Part shown: positions 34,929-42,953 of the stretch, piece by piece
Layout: every line of letters begins with the position of its first letter
Position numbering within the stretch: position 1 is the stretch's first letter
From: Palsa-504 sp963800415
GTDB taxonomy: Bacteria; Actinomycetota; Actinomycetes; Streptosporangiales; Streptosporangiaceae
DNA: 64,000 bases
Direction of reading: 5' to 3'
Assembly: GCA_963800415.1 (NCBI GenBank)
Contig: CAWDBS010000074.1
Location: 137,367 to 201,366 of the forward strand
Position numbers and translations under genes: made by a program
The notes under the pieces: generated by a model
What the model was told of the DNA's origin: nothing
Database searches by the model: none
What the model saw: only the letters and a program-made list of their open reading frames with translations

Positions 34929-36653
34929 TCAGCTGCGGGCCGCCTCGCGCTCGCGGGCGGCCATGGCCAGCAGCTCGTCGGCGTGCGCCTGGCCGAACTC
35001 GGACTCCTCCAGACCGCCCAGCATCCGGGACAGCTCACGGACCCGGCCGGCCCGGTTCAGCCGGACCACGCCGCTCGCGGTCACCAGCCCGTCGTCTGAC
35101 TTCTCCACCACCAGGTGGTTGTCGGCGAACGCCGCGACCTGCGGCAGATGGGTGACCACGATCACCTGCGAGGAGCGGGCCAGCCGGGCCAGCCGCCGGC
35201 CGATCTCCACCGCGGCCTTGCCGCCGACCCCGGCGTCCACCTCGTCGAACACGAACGTCGGCACCGGGTCCGCGCCGGCGAAGACGACCTCGATGGCCAG
35301 CATGACGCGGGAGAGCTCGCCGCCGGAGGCGCCCTTGTTCAGCGGCAGCGCCGGCGCGCCCGGGTGCGCGGCCAGCCTGATCTCCACGTCGTCCGCCCCG
35401 GCCGGGCCGGGCGCGTCCAGCTCGCTGATCACGGCGGTGAGCGACGCGTGCGGCATGGCCAGCGCGGTCAGCTCGGCGGTCACCTCCGAGGCGAACTGCT
35501 CCGCTGCCGCCGAACGCAGCGCGGTCAGCCGCCCGGCCCGCGAAGTCACCTCGGCCCGCAGCGACGCTTCCTCCTCGGCCAGCGCCGCGATCTTGTCGTT
35601 GTCCCCTTCGAGCTCGGCCAGCCGCGATCCGGCCTGCTTGGCCCAGTCCAGCACGGCGGCCACGTCGCCGGAGGCCGCCCCGTAGGCCCGGATCAGCCGG
35701 CCGAGCGCCGCCCGGCGCTCCTGCACCGCGGCCAGCCGGGCCGGGTCCGAGTCCAGCGACTCGGTGTAGGAGGCGAGCTCCCCGGCCACGTCGGAGATCA
35801 GGTAGCTGGCCTCCGACAGCCGGTCGGCCAGCCCGGCCAGCAGCTGGTCGTGCGGGCGGACCGGCTCGAGCGCGCGGCCGGCGATGCCGAGCAGCGTCAC
35901 CACGTCGGAGGCCTCGACGGACGCCGAGGCCGGGTCGCCGAGCAGCGCCTCGTGCGCGGTGGTGGCCGCCGCGTGCAGCGCGTCGGCGTTCGCCAGCTTT
36001 TCCTCCTCGGCCAGCAGGGCGGCGTCCTCACCCGCCACCGGAGACACCGCCTCGACCTCGGCCAGGCCGCGCCGCAGGTTCTCCGCCTCGGCCGAGCGTT
36101 CCCGCTCCGCCCGCGTCAGCGCCTCGAGCTCCTCGCGGACCATGCGGTGCCGGTTGTACACCCGCCGGTAGTCGGACAAGGCCGTAGCCAGCTCCGGCCC
36201 GCCGAACCGGTCCAGCGCGTCCCGCTGCCGGCCGGGCTTGAGCAGCTGCTGCTGGTCGGCCTGCCCGTGCACGGCCACCAGGTCGTCGGCTAGCAGCTGG
36301 AGCAGCGACACCGGCACCGAGTGGCCGCCGGCGAACGCCCGCGACCGGCCCTCGGCCGACACCGAGCGGCTGAGCACGAGCGAGGACCCGTTGTCGTCGA
36401 GATCTCCCCCGGCGTCCTCGACCTCGCGCGCCACTTCCGGGGAGACCAGCAGCCGCCCCTCCACCGCGGCCCGCGCGGCGCCCGGCCGCACCCGCGCCGG
36501 GTCGGCCCGGCCGCCGAACAGCAGCCCGAGCGCCGTCACGACCATGGTCTTCCCGGCGCCGGTCTCGCCGGTCAGCGCGGTGAACCCGGCCGAAAGCTCG
36601 AGCACCGCATCGTCGATGACGCCGAGGCCGGTGATCCGGACTTCCTCAAGCAT
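34929..36653 (-). CDS. recN: DNA repair protein RecN
   Basis: A 574-residue SMC-like ATPase: Walker A GETGAGKTM near residue 35, long coiled-coil middle, signature GASGGELSRVMLA and Walker B PTFVFDEVDAGVGGKAA, then VIVVTHLPQVAAFAD. It acts early in double-strand break repair. Overlaps the ppnK stop by 8 bp. The operon order tlyA-ppnK-recN is the standard actinobacterial one, but the usual next gene, steA, is displaced to 14093. Confidence 0.96.
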   Translation of the reverse strand: MLEEVRITGLGVIDDAVLELSAGFTALTGETGAGKTMVVTALGLLFGGRADPARVRPGAARAAVEGRLLVSPEVAREVEDAGGDLDDNGSSLVLSRSVSAEGRSRAFAGGHSVPVSLLQLLADDLVAVHGQADQQQLLKPGRQRDALDRFGGPELATALSDYRRVYNRHRMVREELEALTRAERERSAEAENLRRGLAEVEAVSPVAGEDAALLAEEEKLANADALHAAATTAHEALLGDPASASVEASDVVTLLGIAGRALEPVRPHDQLLAGLADRLSEASYLISDVAGELASYTESLDSDPARLAAVQERRAALGRLIRAYGAASGDVAAVLDWAKQAGSRLAELEGDNDKIAALAEEEASLRAEVTSRAGRLTALRSAAAEQFASEVTAELTALAMPHASLTAVISELDAPGPAGADDVEIRLAAHPGAPALPLNKGASGGELSRVMLAIEVVFAGADPVPTFVFDEVDAGVGGKAAVEIGRRLARLARSSQVIVVTHLPQVAAFADNHLVVEKSDDGLVTASGVVRLNRAGRVRELSRMLGGLEESEFGQAHADELLAMAAREREAARS

Positions 36654-37569
36654 GCTCGCCTGCGTCCTCCCAGGTACGGCCGCGCCAGCCCGCTACGGAC
36701 AGGCCGAACTTGACCACCAGCCGGTCCGTGAAGCTTCCGCCGCGGGCACCCGGTGCCTGCAGCCGTGCGAGCAGGACCGGCAGCGCCCCGCGGCGGACCT
36801 CCACCCGGGCCCCGGGTGGCAGATCGACCTTACGCCGACCATCGCACCACAAAACCGCCCCCGATGTCTCGGACGCCACGATGAGCTCGAGCGCCAGCAC
36901 GGACCGCGGCGACACCACTATCGGCGGGGCGAACAGCGTGTGCGCGCTGATCGGCACCATGAGCAGCGCCTCCACCTCCGGCCACACCACCGGTCCGCCC
37001 GCGGAGAACGCGTAGGCGGTCGAGCCGGTGGGGGTCGAGCAGACCACCCCGTCACAGGCCCAGCGGGACAGCGGGCGGCCGTCGACTTCGGTGATCACCT
37101 CGATCATCCGCTCCCGGGCCGCCTTCTCCACGGTGGCCTCGTTCAGCGCCCAGGTGGAAGCGATTTCCGGGCCGTTGCTGCGCACGATCACGTCGATCGT
37201 CATCCGCTCCTCGACCACGTACTCCCGCGCCGCCAGCCGGTCGACCGTGTTGGCCAGCCCGTCCGGCTCCGCCTCGGCGAGGAACCCGACGTGACCGAGG
37301 TTCACCCCGATCAGCGGCACCCCGGCCGGGCGGGAGAATTCGGCGGCACGCAGCAGGCTGCCGTCCCCGCCCAGCACGATGACCAGCTCGGCGCCCACCG
37401 CCGCCTCGGCACTGACCGGGACGTCCTGCGCGCCCGGAGAACTGAACTCGCCCGCGAGGGTGCGGACGACGATCCCGGCGGCGGTCAGCCGGTCGGCCAC
37501 GAACCGGGCGCTGCGCAGCGCGTTCTCCCGCCCGGTGTGCGCCGTCACCAGCACCGTCCGCTGTCCCAC
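36646..37569 (-). CDS. ppnK: NAD kinase
   Basis: A 307-residue ATP-NAD kinase: VIVLGGDGSLLRAAEF, PLIGVNLGHVGFLAEAEPD, NEATVEKAARERM, and STPTGSTAYAFSAGGPVVWP. GTG start overlapping the tlyA stop by one base (TAGTG). Its position between tlyA and recN marks it as the housekeeping copy; a paralogue lies at 30961-31824. Makes NADP+ for biosynthesis and redox defence. Confidence 0.96.
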   Translation of the reverse strand: MGQRTVLVTAHTGRENALRSARFVADRLTAAGIVVRTLAGEFSSPGAQDVPVSAEAAVGAELVIVLGGDGSLLRAAEFSRPAGVPLIGVNLGHVGFLAEAEPDGLANTVDRLAAREYVVEERMTIDVIVRSNGPEIASTWALNEATVEKAARERMIEVITEVDGRPLSRWACDGVVCSTPTGSTAYAFSAGGPVVWPEVEALLMVPISAHTLFAPPIVVSPRSVLALELIVASETSGAVLWCDGRRKVDLPPGARVEVRRGALPVLLARLQAPGARGGSFTDRLVVKFGLSVAGWRGRTWEDAGEHA

Positions 37570-37592
37570 TAGCTGGATCCCTCTCTGTTGGT

Positions 37593-37660
37593 CCGGGGGG
37601 ACGACCCCCCGGAACCCCCCGCGTCTGAAGGGGAACCGTCCCCCCCAGACCCCTGCGGCC
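37593..37660 (+). repeat. G/C-rich double-hairpin repeat, copy C (3' end of tlyA)
   Basis: Hairpin 1 GGGGGGACGACCCCCC, spacer GGAACCCCCCGCGTCTGAA, hairpin 2 GGGGAACCGTCCCC, then AGACCCCTGCGGCC. It encodes the Gly/Ser-rich C-terminal tail of TlyA on the opposite strand. Confidence 0.78.
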
Positions 37661-38244
37661 CCCCGGGGCCCTCCGCAATTGCCCGCTCCAGCTGACCGTC
37701 GTCAAGCGGCGGCGCGCCCCGGCGCAGCCAGACGAAATATTCCACGTTTCCGGCGGGTCCGGGCAGCGGGCTGGCCGTAACCCCCAGGACGCCGAGGCCA
37801 AGCTGGCCCGCCGCGCCGGTGACCCGTTGGACGGCGGCCGAACGATCCGTGGTGTCACGCACCACGCCGCCCGCGCCTACCCGGCCTTTACCCACCTCGA
37901 ACTGGGGCTTCACCAGCAGCACGAAATCCGCGTCCGGCGCGGCGCAAGCCACGAGGGCCGGGAGGACCAAGGTAAGCGAGATGAAGGAGAGGTCCGCCAC
38001 CACGAGCCCGGGCACCGGGTCGACCTGGTCCAGGGTCCGCACGTTGACCCGGTCCAGCACGGTGACCCGCGGGTCGGTCCGCAGCGACCAGGCCAGCTGG
38101 CCGTAGCCCACGTCCGCCGCGACCACGTGCGCCGCGCCGGCCCGCAGCAGCACGTCGGTGAACCCGCCGGTGGACGCACCCGCGTCCAGGCAGGCGCGTC
38201 CCGCCACCACCAGGCCCGCCGGGGCTCTGCTGTCTCCTTCTCTT

Positions 38245-38306
38245 CCGGGGGGACCCATCCCCCCGGACCCCCCTTGGGGAAAGACGACCCCCCCGAGCCC
38301 CCCGGC
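38245..38306 (+). repeat. G/C-rich double-hairpin repeat, copy D (inside tlyA)
   Basis: Hairpin 1 GGGGGGACCCATCCCCCC, then GGACCCCCC, a weaker hairpin 2 (GGGG, 8-nt loop, CCCC) and GAGCCCCCCGGCC. It lies between the S4 and methyltransferase domains of TlyA, in the same orientation as copy C. Confidence 0.75.
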
Positions 38307-38538
38307 CCGAAAGCCGCGAGCGCGCCGGCCAGCTTGTGGCCGCCGCGGGAGACGTACCCGGGCTCCCCGGTGTCGGCGATGCTGATCGGGGCGTCCCGCC
38401 TTACCTGGGTCGCGGCCTTGGCCGCGCGCTGCCCGGCCACCGTCACGCGCCCGGCGGCCACCAGTTCGCCGGCCTGCTCCCGCGACCTGGCCAGGCCTCG
38501 CCTGACCAGCTCGGCGTCGAGCCGCGCCCGGGCTACGG

Positions 38539-38805
38539 TCAAGGCGTGCCCTCGCTGAGCTCGCCCAGGATGTCCCTGAGCCGCCCGTGCACCTCCTCGA
38601 GCACGGCGACGTGCTCCTCCGCCGGGGCCCCGGGCAGGCGGCTCAGCCCGGCCACGGCCGCATCCACCCGGTCATCGCCGGTTGGCGGCAGTTCGGCGGC
38701 CGGCCGGGGCGCCCCGCCGTCCGGTGGGGCACCGGGCCGACCTCGTTCGGAATCACGATCTTGACCTTGATCCTCGATACCCAGGTCTGGGTATTTCTCA
38801 TCCAT
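38539..38805 (-). CDS. Small conserved hypothetical protein upstream of tlyA
   Basis: An 88-residue acidic protein with a disordered N-terminal half (Asp/Glu/Pro/Gly-rich) and a C-terminal helical part (DRVDAAVAGLSRLPGAPAEE, then HVAVLEEVHGRLRDILGEL). Short genes with this helical end commonly precede tlyA in actinobacteria. Its stop overlaps the TTG start of tlyA, suggesting coupled translation. Function unknown. Confidence 0.78.
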   Translation of the reverse strand: MDEKYPDLGIEDQGQDRDSERGRPGAPPDGGAPRPAAELPPTGDDRVDAAVAGLSRLPGAPAEEHVAVLEEVHGRLRDILGELSEGTP

Positions 38806-38862
38806 GTGCGCTACCCTCCGCGTGGAACGCTACCGTCCGTTGTTGACTAGAGCGAGGCGCAC

Positions 38863-39207
38863 ATGGCTTCAGCCGAGGAGTGCCGCGAGGCGCTGCATAC
38901 CCTCACCGGCCGACTGACCGAGATGAGCCCGCAAGACCGAGCCAGCTACTTCGGCAAGCGGTCGATGAGCTGCCATGTCACCGATCTCGGCGTGACGTTC
39001 GTGACCAGGTTCACTGACCACGGCGCCGACCCGGTATCCGAGGCGAAGCCCGACGACCCGCCAGCCGACATCAAGCTGACCGCGGTCAGCGACGACGTCC
39101 TCGCGCTGGCCGCCACCCCGGCCAACATCGCCCGGATGTGGATCTCCGGCCGGGTCAAGGTCCAGGCCAGCATGCGGGACCTGCTGGCGCTGCGCAAACT
39201 GCTCTGA
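38863..39207 (+). CDS. SCP2 sterol-binding-domain protein
   Basis: A 114-residue single-domain SCP2-like protein: MASAEECREALHTLTGRLTE, then SMSCHVTDLGVTFVTRF, DDVLALAATPANIARMWISG and RVKVQASMRDLLALRKLL. A 57-bp gap separates it from the divergent tlyA operon, and the same neighbours are seen in other actinomycetes. Probably binds a hydrophobic ligand in the cytosol. ATG with GAGCGAGG upstream. Confidence 0.9.
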   Translation: MASAEECREALHTLTGRLTEMSPQDRASYFGKRSMSCHVTDLGVTFVTRFTDHGADPVSEAKPDDPPADIKLTAVSDDVLALAATPANIARMWISGRVKVQASMRDLLALRKLL

Positions 39208-39246
39208 CCTGCTTTGGGGTTCCCATTACCGATATGTTATCGAGTC

Positions 39247-39840
39247 ATGGGCGACCTGATCCTGCTCAGGCACGGCGAGACCGAGTGGAGCCTGGCCGGC
39301 CAGCACACCGGGCGGACCGACGTCCCGCTCACCCCGCACGGCGAGGCCGCCGCGGCGGCGCTGGCCTCGCTGCTGGCCCGGCGCCACATCGTGGCCGTCT
39401 TCACCAGCCCCGCCCGGCGCGCGGTCACCACCGCGGCCCTGGCCGGCCTGGCCCACGCCAAGCCCGACCCGGACCTGTGGGAATGGGACTACGGCGGCTA
39501 CGAGGGGCTGACCACGCGGCAGATCCAGGAGGCCAGGCCCGGCTGGTACCTGTGGCGCGACGGCGTGATCCCCGGCGACGCCGAACACCCCGGCGAGACC
39601 GTGGAGCAGGTCGGCGAGCGGGCCGGCCGGGTACTGGCCCGGGTGACGCCGCTGCTGACCGACGGCGACGTCGTGCTGGTCGCGCACGGGCACGTGCTGC
39701 GCGTGCTCACCGCCCGCTACCTGCGTCTGGAGCCGGCGGCCGGCAAGCTGTTCCGGCTGGACACCGGGACGCTCAGCACGCTCGGCACCGAGCACGCCCA
39801 ACTTGTCATCACCTCCTGGAACGTCCCGCCTTCGCGGTAG
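39247..39840 (+). CDS. Histidine phosphatase-family protein
   Basis: A 197-residue phosphoglycerate-mutase-like phosphatase: LILLRHGETEWSLAGQHTGR (RHG with the phospho-acceptor His), WEWDYGGYEGLTTRQI, and VVLVAHGHVLRVLTARYL with the second active-site His. Start at ATG 39247; an upstream in-frame start at 39214 lies in an AT-rich promoter-like stretch (ATTACCGATATGTTATC). Substrate not predictable; a broad-specificity acid phosphatase is likely. Confidence 0.92.
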   Translation: MGDLILLRHGETEWSLAGQHTGRTDVPLTPHGEAAAAALASLLARRHIVAVFTSPARRAVTTAALAGLAHAKPDPDLWEWDYGGYEGLTTRQIQEARPGWYLWRDGVIPGDAEHPGETVEQVGERAGRVLARVTPLLTDGDVVLVAHGHVLRVLTARYLRLEPAAGKLFRLDTGTLSTLGTEHAQLVITSWNVPPSR

Positions 39841-39871
39841 CGTTCAGCCGAAGCAGCAGGCCGGTCAGCGG

Positions 39872-40225
39872 TTACCGGCTTAAGGCACCCTCGGCGGGGC
39901 GGGTCTCCTCCCGCATCCAGCTCAGGTACGCGGTCGAGCCCGCCACGATGGGCAGCGCGATGATCTCGGGCTCGTCGTAGCTGTGCCGTTCGGTGATGAA
40001 GGCGGCGAGTTCGTCGTACCGGTCGGCCGGCAGCTTGAGGAGCACGAGCCACTCCTCGGTCCGCTCAAGAGCGCCGTCCCACCAGTACATCGACGCGACC
40101 GGGCCGGCCACCTGCGCGCACGCGGCCAGCCTAGCCTCGACCGCGGCACGGGAGAGTTCCATCGCCTCGGCCCGCGAATCGGTCGTCGTCTGCACCTGGA
40201 GGTACTGAACCTCAAGGTCCGCCAT
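39872..40225 (-). CDS. cutA: Divalent-cation tolerance protein CutA
   Basis: A 117-residue CutA1-type trimeric protein: VQYLQVQTTTDSRAEAMELS, ARLAACAQVAGPVASMYWWD, EEWLVLLKLPADRYDELAAF and ITERHSYDEPEIIALPI. Start at ATG 40225 (MADLEVQYLQ); an upstream in-frame start would overlap the purC leader. Family linked to copper/divalent-cation tolerance; molecular role unsettled. Confidence 0.93.
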   Translation of the reverse strand: MADLEVQYLQVQTTTDSRAEAMELSRAAVEARLAACAQVAGPVASMYWWDGALERTEEWLVLLKLPADRYDELAAFITERHSYDEPEIIALPIVAGSTAYLSWMREETRPAEGALSR

Positions 40226-40296
40226 GGCACATGATCGTACGCGCACCAGGCCCTAGTACGCTGGCCCCGTCCTGGCCTGGCTGGGAGGAGCATGGG

Positions 40297-41120
40297 TTGG
40301 AACTGGTGCATTCCGGAAAGGTCCGGGAACTCTACGCCGACGGCGACGACATCATCATGGTCGCCTCGGACCGGGTGAGCGTCTACGACGTGGTGCTGCC
40401 CACGCCTATCCCGGGCAAGGGCCGGGTGCTGACCCAGCTGTCGCTGTGGTGGTTCGGGCAGCTCGGCGACGTGATCCCCAACCACGTGATCTCCGGCACC
40501 GACGTGCCTTCCGAGTGGGCGGGGCGGGCCATCCGGTGCCGCCGCCTGCAGATGCTTCCCGTGGAGTGCATCGCCCGTGGCTACCTGGCCGGACTGGGCC
40601 TGGCGTCCTACCAGGAAACCGGGACGATCTCCGGCGTGCGGCTGCCGCCCGGCCTCGGCGAGGGGTCCCGGCTGCCCGAACCCGTCTTCACCCCCACCAC
40701 CAAGGCCGCGGCCGGCCACGACGAGCCGATGACCAGGGCCGAGGTGACGGGACTGGTCGGCGAGCCGGTGGCGGCCGAGCTCGAGCAGGCCACCCTGGAG
40801 GTCTACCGGCGGGGCGCCGAGCTGGCCGCCGCGCGCGGCATCGTCATCGCGGATACCAAGCTGGAGTTCGGCCTGCTCCCGGACGGGAGGCTGATGCTGG
40901 CCGACGAGGTGCTCACGCCCGACTCGTCGCGGTTCTGGCTGGCCGAACAGTGGCAGCCGGGTCGCCCGCAGCGCTCCCTGGACAAGCAGTTCCTCCGGGA
41001 CTGGTCGGCTGGCCTGGACTGGGACCGCCTGCTGCCGGGCCGGCCATCCCGGACGACGTAGTGGCGGCGACCCAGGCGCGCTACCAGGAGCTATATGCGA
41101 GGGTCACCGGCCTTGAATGA
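40297..41120 (+). pseudogene. purC: SAICAR synthetase, frameshift near the C-terminus
   Basis: Makes SAICAR in de novo purine synthesis. LELVHSGKVRELYADGDD, VASDRVSVYDVVLPTPIPGK, CIARGYLAGLG, IADTKLEFGL and DEVLTPDSSRFW are all present. The frame ends at 41061 after LLPGRPSRTT; the neighbouring frame continues with the expected end (AIPDDVVAATQARYQELYAR, then VTGLE, stop at 41120). A one-base change near 41035 repairs it. The TTG at 40297 is chosen as start (GGAGGAG 7 nt upstream); an ATG at 40231 lies only 5 bp from the divergent cutA start. purC is essential without purines, so a sequencing error is likely. Confidence 0.88.
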
Positions 41121-41224
41121 GCCCGCCCTGGTCGTGCGCGCCCGCAGGCTGCGAGCGGCCCGCGGGGTGGTGGTCGCCAGGGACGTGGCACTGGCGGCCG
41201 CGCCCGGCGACGTGGTCGCCCGGC

Positions 41225-41926
41225 TCACCTGGTCTTTACGCACGTGTAGGCGCCGTAGAGGCGGCCCTCGAACTCCGCGCTGACGATCTCGAAGCCGGCC
41301 GCGGCGAGCATCGGCTCGAGTAGCCAGCGGAAGGTGCTGAACTCGGTGCGGATGTGTTCGGCGTAGTCCTCGCTGGTGTAACCGTCGGCGGGGTCCGCGG
41401 CGGCGTGCCCGAACCAGTCCCGGAAGACTTCCTCGGTGTCGGCGGGGCGGAAGTCGTAGATCAGGTCGCGCAGCCGCAGCACGCCGCCGCGCCGCAGCAT
41501 CCGCGCGGCCCGGTCCAGGGCCAGCGCCTTCCAGAAGTCGGGCAGCTGGTGCAGGGCGTGCCGGGTGTACACGCCGTCGGCCGGCGGCCCGGCATGGGCG
41601 TAGCTGAGGAAGCCCGCGCGCACGCAGTCTAGGTTGGCCAGCCCCGCGGCGGCGGCGCGGTCGCTCAGCAGGGCGAGCATGGCCGGCGAGACGTCCACCG
41701 CCGTCACGTGCCCGAACCTGCCGGCGGCCGCGAGCGCGAACTGCCCGGCGCCCGCCCCCAGATCCACGACCGCCGAGCTCGCGTCCAGGCCCTGGGCCGC
41801 GAAGGCGTCCAGGTCCCCGGCCGGGTCCGGATACCCCTGCTTCCGGTCGAAGCCGGCCACGAAGGCCGCGTCGAGGTGCTCGGGTCCCGCGTACGCCAGT
41901 TCGTCGATCATCCATGACTCTGCCAC
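41225..41926 (-). CDS. Class I SAM-dependent methyltransferase
   Basis: A 233-residue Rossmann-fold methyltransferase: AVVDLGAGAGQFALAAAGRF (motif I), VTAVDVSPAMLALLSDRA, LDCVRAGFLSYAHAG, and MLRRGGVLRLRDLIYDFRPA. A C-terminal WLLEPMLAAAGFEIV helix completes the fold. Substrate unknown. ATG start; monocistronic between purC and marR. Confidence 0.88.
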   Translation of the reverse strand: MAESWMIDELAYAGPEHLDAAFVAGFDRKQGYPDPAGDLDAFAAQGLDASSAVVDLGAGAGQFALAAAGRFGHVTAVDVSPAMLALLSDRAAAAGLANLDCVRAGFLSYAHAGPPADGVYTRHALHQLPDFWKALALDRAARMLRRGGVLRLRDLIYDFRPADTEEVFRDWFGHAAADPADGYTSEDYAEHIRTEFSTFRWLLEPMLAAAGFEIVSAEFEGRLYGAYTCVKTR

Positions 41927-42012
41927 GAGGCCATTGTCGCCGGCGCGGTAAGTCGTTTCTTTACGCCCGGAGGACCCGAGCCTGACCCTGTGCCCGTGGT
42001 GCTCGGTGCTTC

Positions 42013-42025
42013 ATTATCGTATAAT
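42013..42025. promoter_or_regulatory. AT-rich palindrome upstream of marR
   Basis: ATTAT-CGT-ATAAT, 9 bp before the GTG start of the MarR gene, in otherwise GC-rich DNA. It can serve as a -10 element (for a near-leaderless transcript) and as an autoregulatory half-site pair for MarR. Confidence 0.5.
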
Positions 42026-42033
42026 CCATTTCC

Positions 42034-42459
42034 GTGATATCCGAAAGTGGACTACCTGGTGCGGTGCTCGCGCTGCAGCGGGCCACGCACCATACGCTGC
42101 ACGCGCTGAGCAACGCGCTGGCGGACCTGAACCTGTCGGCCGCGGAGATCAACGCGCTCGCGAACCTCGGCGAAGGCGGGACCCTCAACGTCCGTCAGCT
42201 CAGCGACCGGACCGGCACCCGGGCCAGCACCTTGACCGGTCTCCTCGACCGGCTGGAGAACCGCGGCTATCTCGTCAGGGAGCTAGATCCGGCCGACCGC
42301 CGCTCCTTCCGGCTGCCGCTGACCGAGGCGGGCCAGGCGGTGGCCACCCGGGTGCTCGCCGCGATCGCGGACCTCGAGCGCGACGCGCTCTCCCGGCTTG
42401 ACCCCACCCAGCTCGCCGGCTACCACGCCGTCATCACCGCGCTGCAGGAGGCCTGCTGA
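42034..42459 (+). CDS. MarR-family transcriptional regulator
   Basis: A 141-residue winged-helix regulator: LSAAEINALANLGEGGTLNV, RQLSDRTGTRASTLTGLLDR, LENRGYLVRELDPADRRSFR and LPLTEAGQAVATRVL. GTG start with no clear ribosome-binding site, close to an AT-rich palindrome. Its TGA overlaps the ATG of the next gene (TGATG), so it is coupled to the 164-residue protein and probably controls it and itself. Confidence 0.92.
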   Translation: MISESGLPGAVLALQRATHHTLHALSNALADLNLSAAEINALANLGEGGTLNVRQLSDRTGTRASTLTGLLDRLENRGYLVRELDPADRRSFRLPLTEAGQAVATRVLAAIADLERDALSRLDPTQLAGYHAVITALQEAC

Positions 42460-42953
42460 TGCCCCACCACACGGCTCCGGTGCCTGGCCAGGACGGCCCG
42501 GCCGGACCGTACCGCTCACCCGACGCCGAGCTGGCCGCGATCCTGCCCGAGATCACCGGCCCCAGCGGGCAGTTCCGGCACCGGCAGCACATCAACCTGG
42601 CCTTCCTGGCGGTTCGACGCTACGGCATGCCCGAGGCAACCGCCAGGATCTGCGACTGGATCCAGCGCATCGCCGCCTACGAACGGGCTCCGCAGAAGTA
42701 CCACCACACGGTCTCCCGGGCCTGGGTGGAGATCGTCGCCCACCACGTCGACGCCGACCCGGACTGCGCCGACTTCGACACCTTCGCGGGGCGCCATCCC
42801 GCCCTGCTCGACAAGCGCCTGCTGAGCAGGCACTACCGGTCGTCGACCCTGGCCGCCGCCCCGGCAAAGCGCGGCTGGGTCGAGCCGGACCTCCTGGCGT
42901 TCCCCTGGTCCCCCGCTCAGGACCGACCGTGGCATCGCCCGGCATCGCTTTAG
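42459..42953 (+). CDS. Conserved hypothetical protein, His-rich
   Basis: A 164-residue protein of no named family that I can assign. Conserved-looking blocks are GQFRHRQHINLAFLAVRRYG near residue 37 and KYHHTVSRAWVEIVAHHVDA near residue 80, with several histidines that could bind metal or substrate. All-helical by appearance, no signal or TM. Translationally coupled to the MarR gene, which suggests it is the regulated effector. Confidence 0.8.
   Translation: MPHHTAPVPGQDGPAGPYRSPDAELAAILPEITGPSGQFRHRQHINLAFLAVRRYGMPEATARICDWIQRIAAYERAPQKYHHTVSRAWVEIVAHHVDADPDCADFDTFAGRHPALLDKRLLSRHYRSSTLAAAPAKRGWVEPDLLAFPWSPAQDRPWHRPASL

Larger units (their letters stand above)
37569..38542 (-). pseudogene. 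tlyA: TlyA-family rRNA 2'-O-methyltransferase/hemolysin, frameshift within a repeat insert
   Basis: N-terminal S4 domain (RLDAELVRRGLARSREQAGE) and GYVSRGGHKLAGALAAF are in one frame; the FtsJ-like methyltransferase domain (RACLDAGASTGGFTDVLLRA, LVVADLSFISLTLVLPALV, VLLVKPQFEVGKGRVG) is in another. Family members join these parts through a short linker; here the linker is replaced by a Gly/Pro/Ser-rich stretch encoded by repeat copy D (38245-38306), and the frame change falls in its homopolymers. The last 35 residues come from copy C. TTG start overlapping the upstream small gene (TTGA). TlyA methylates 16S/23S rRNA and affects capreomycin sensitivity. Confidence 0.85.
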
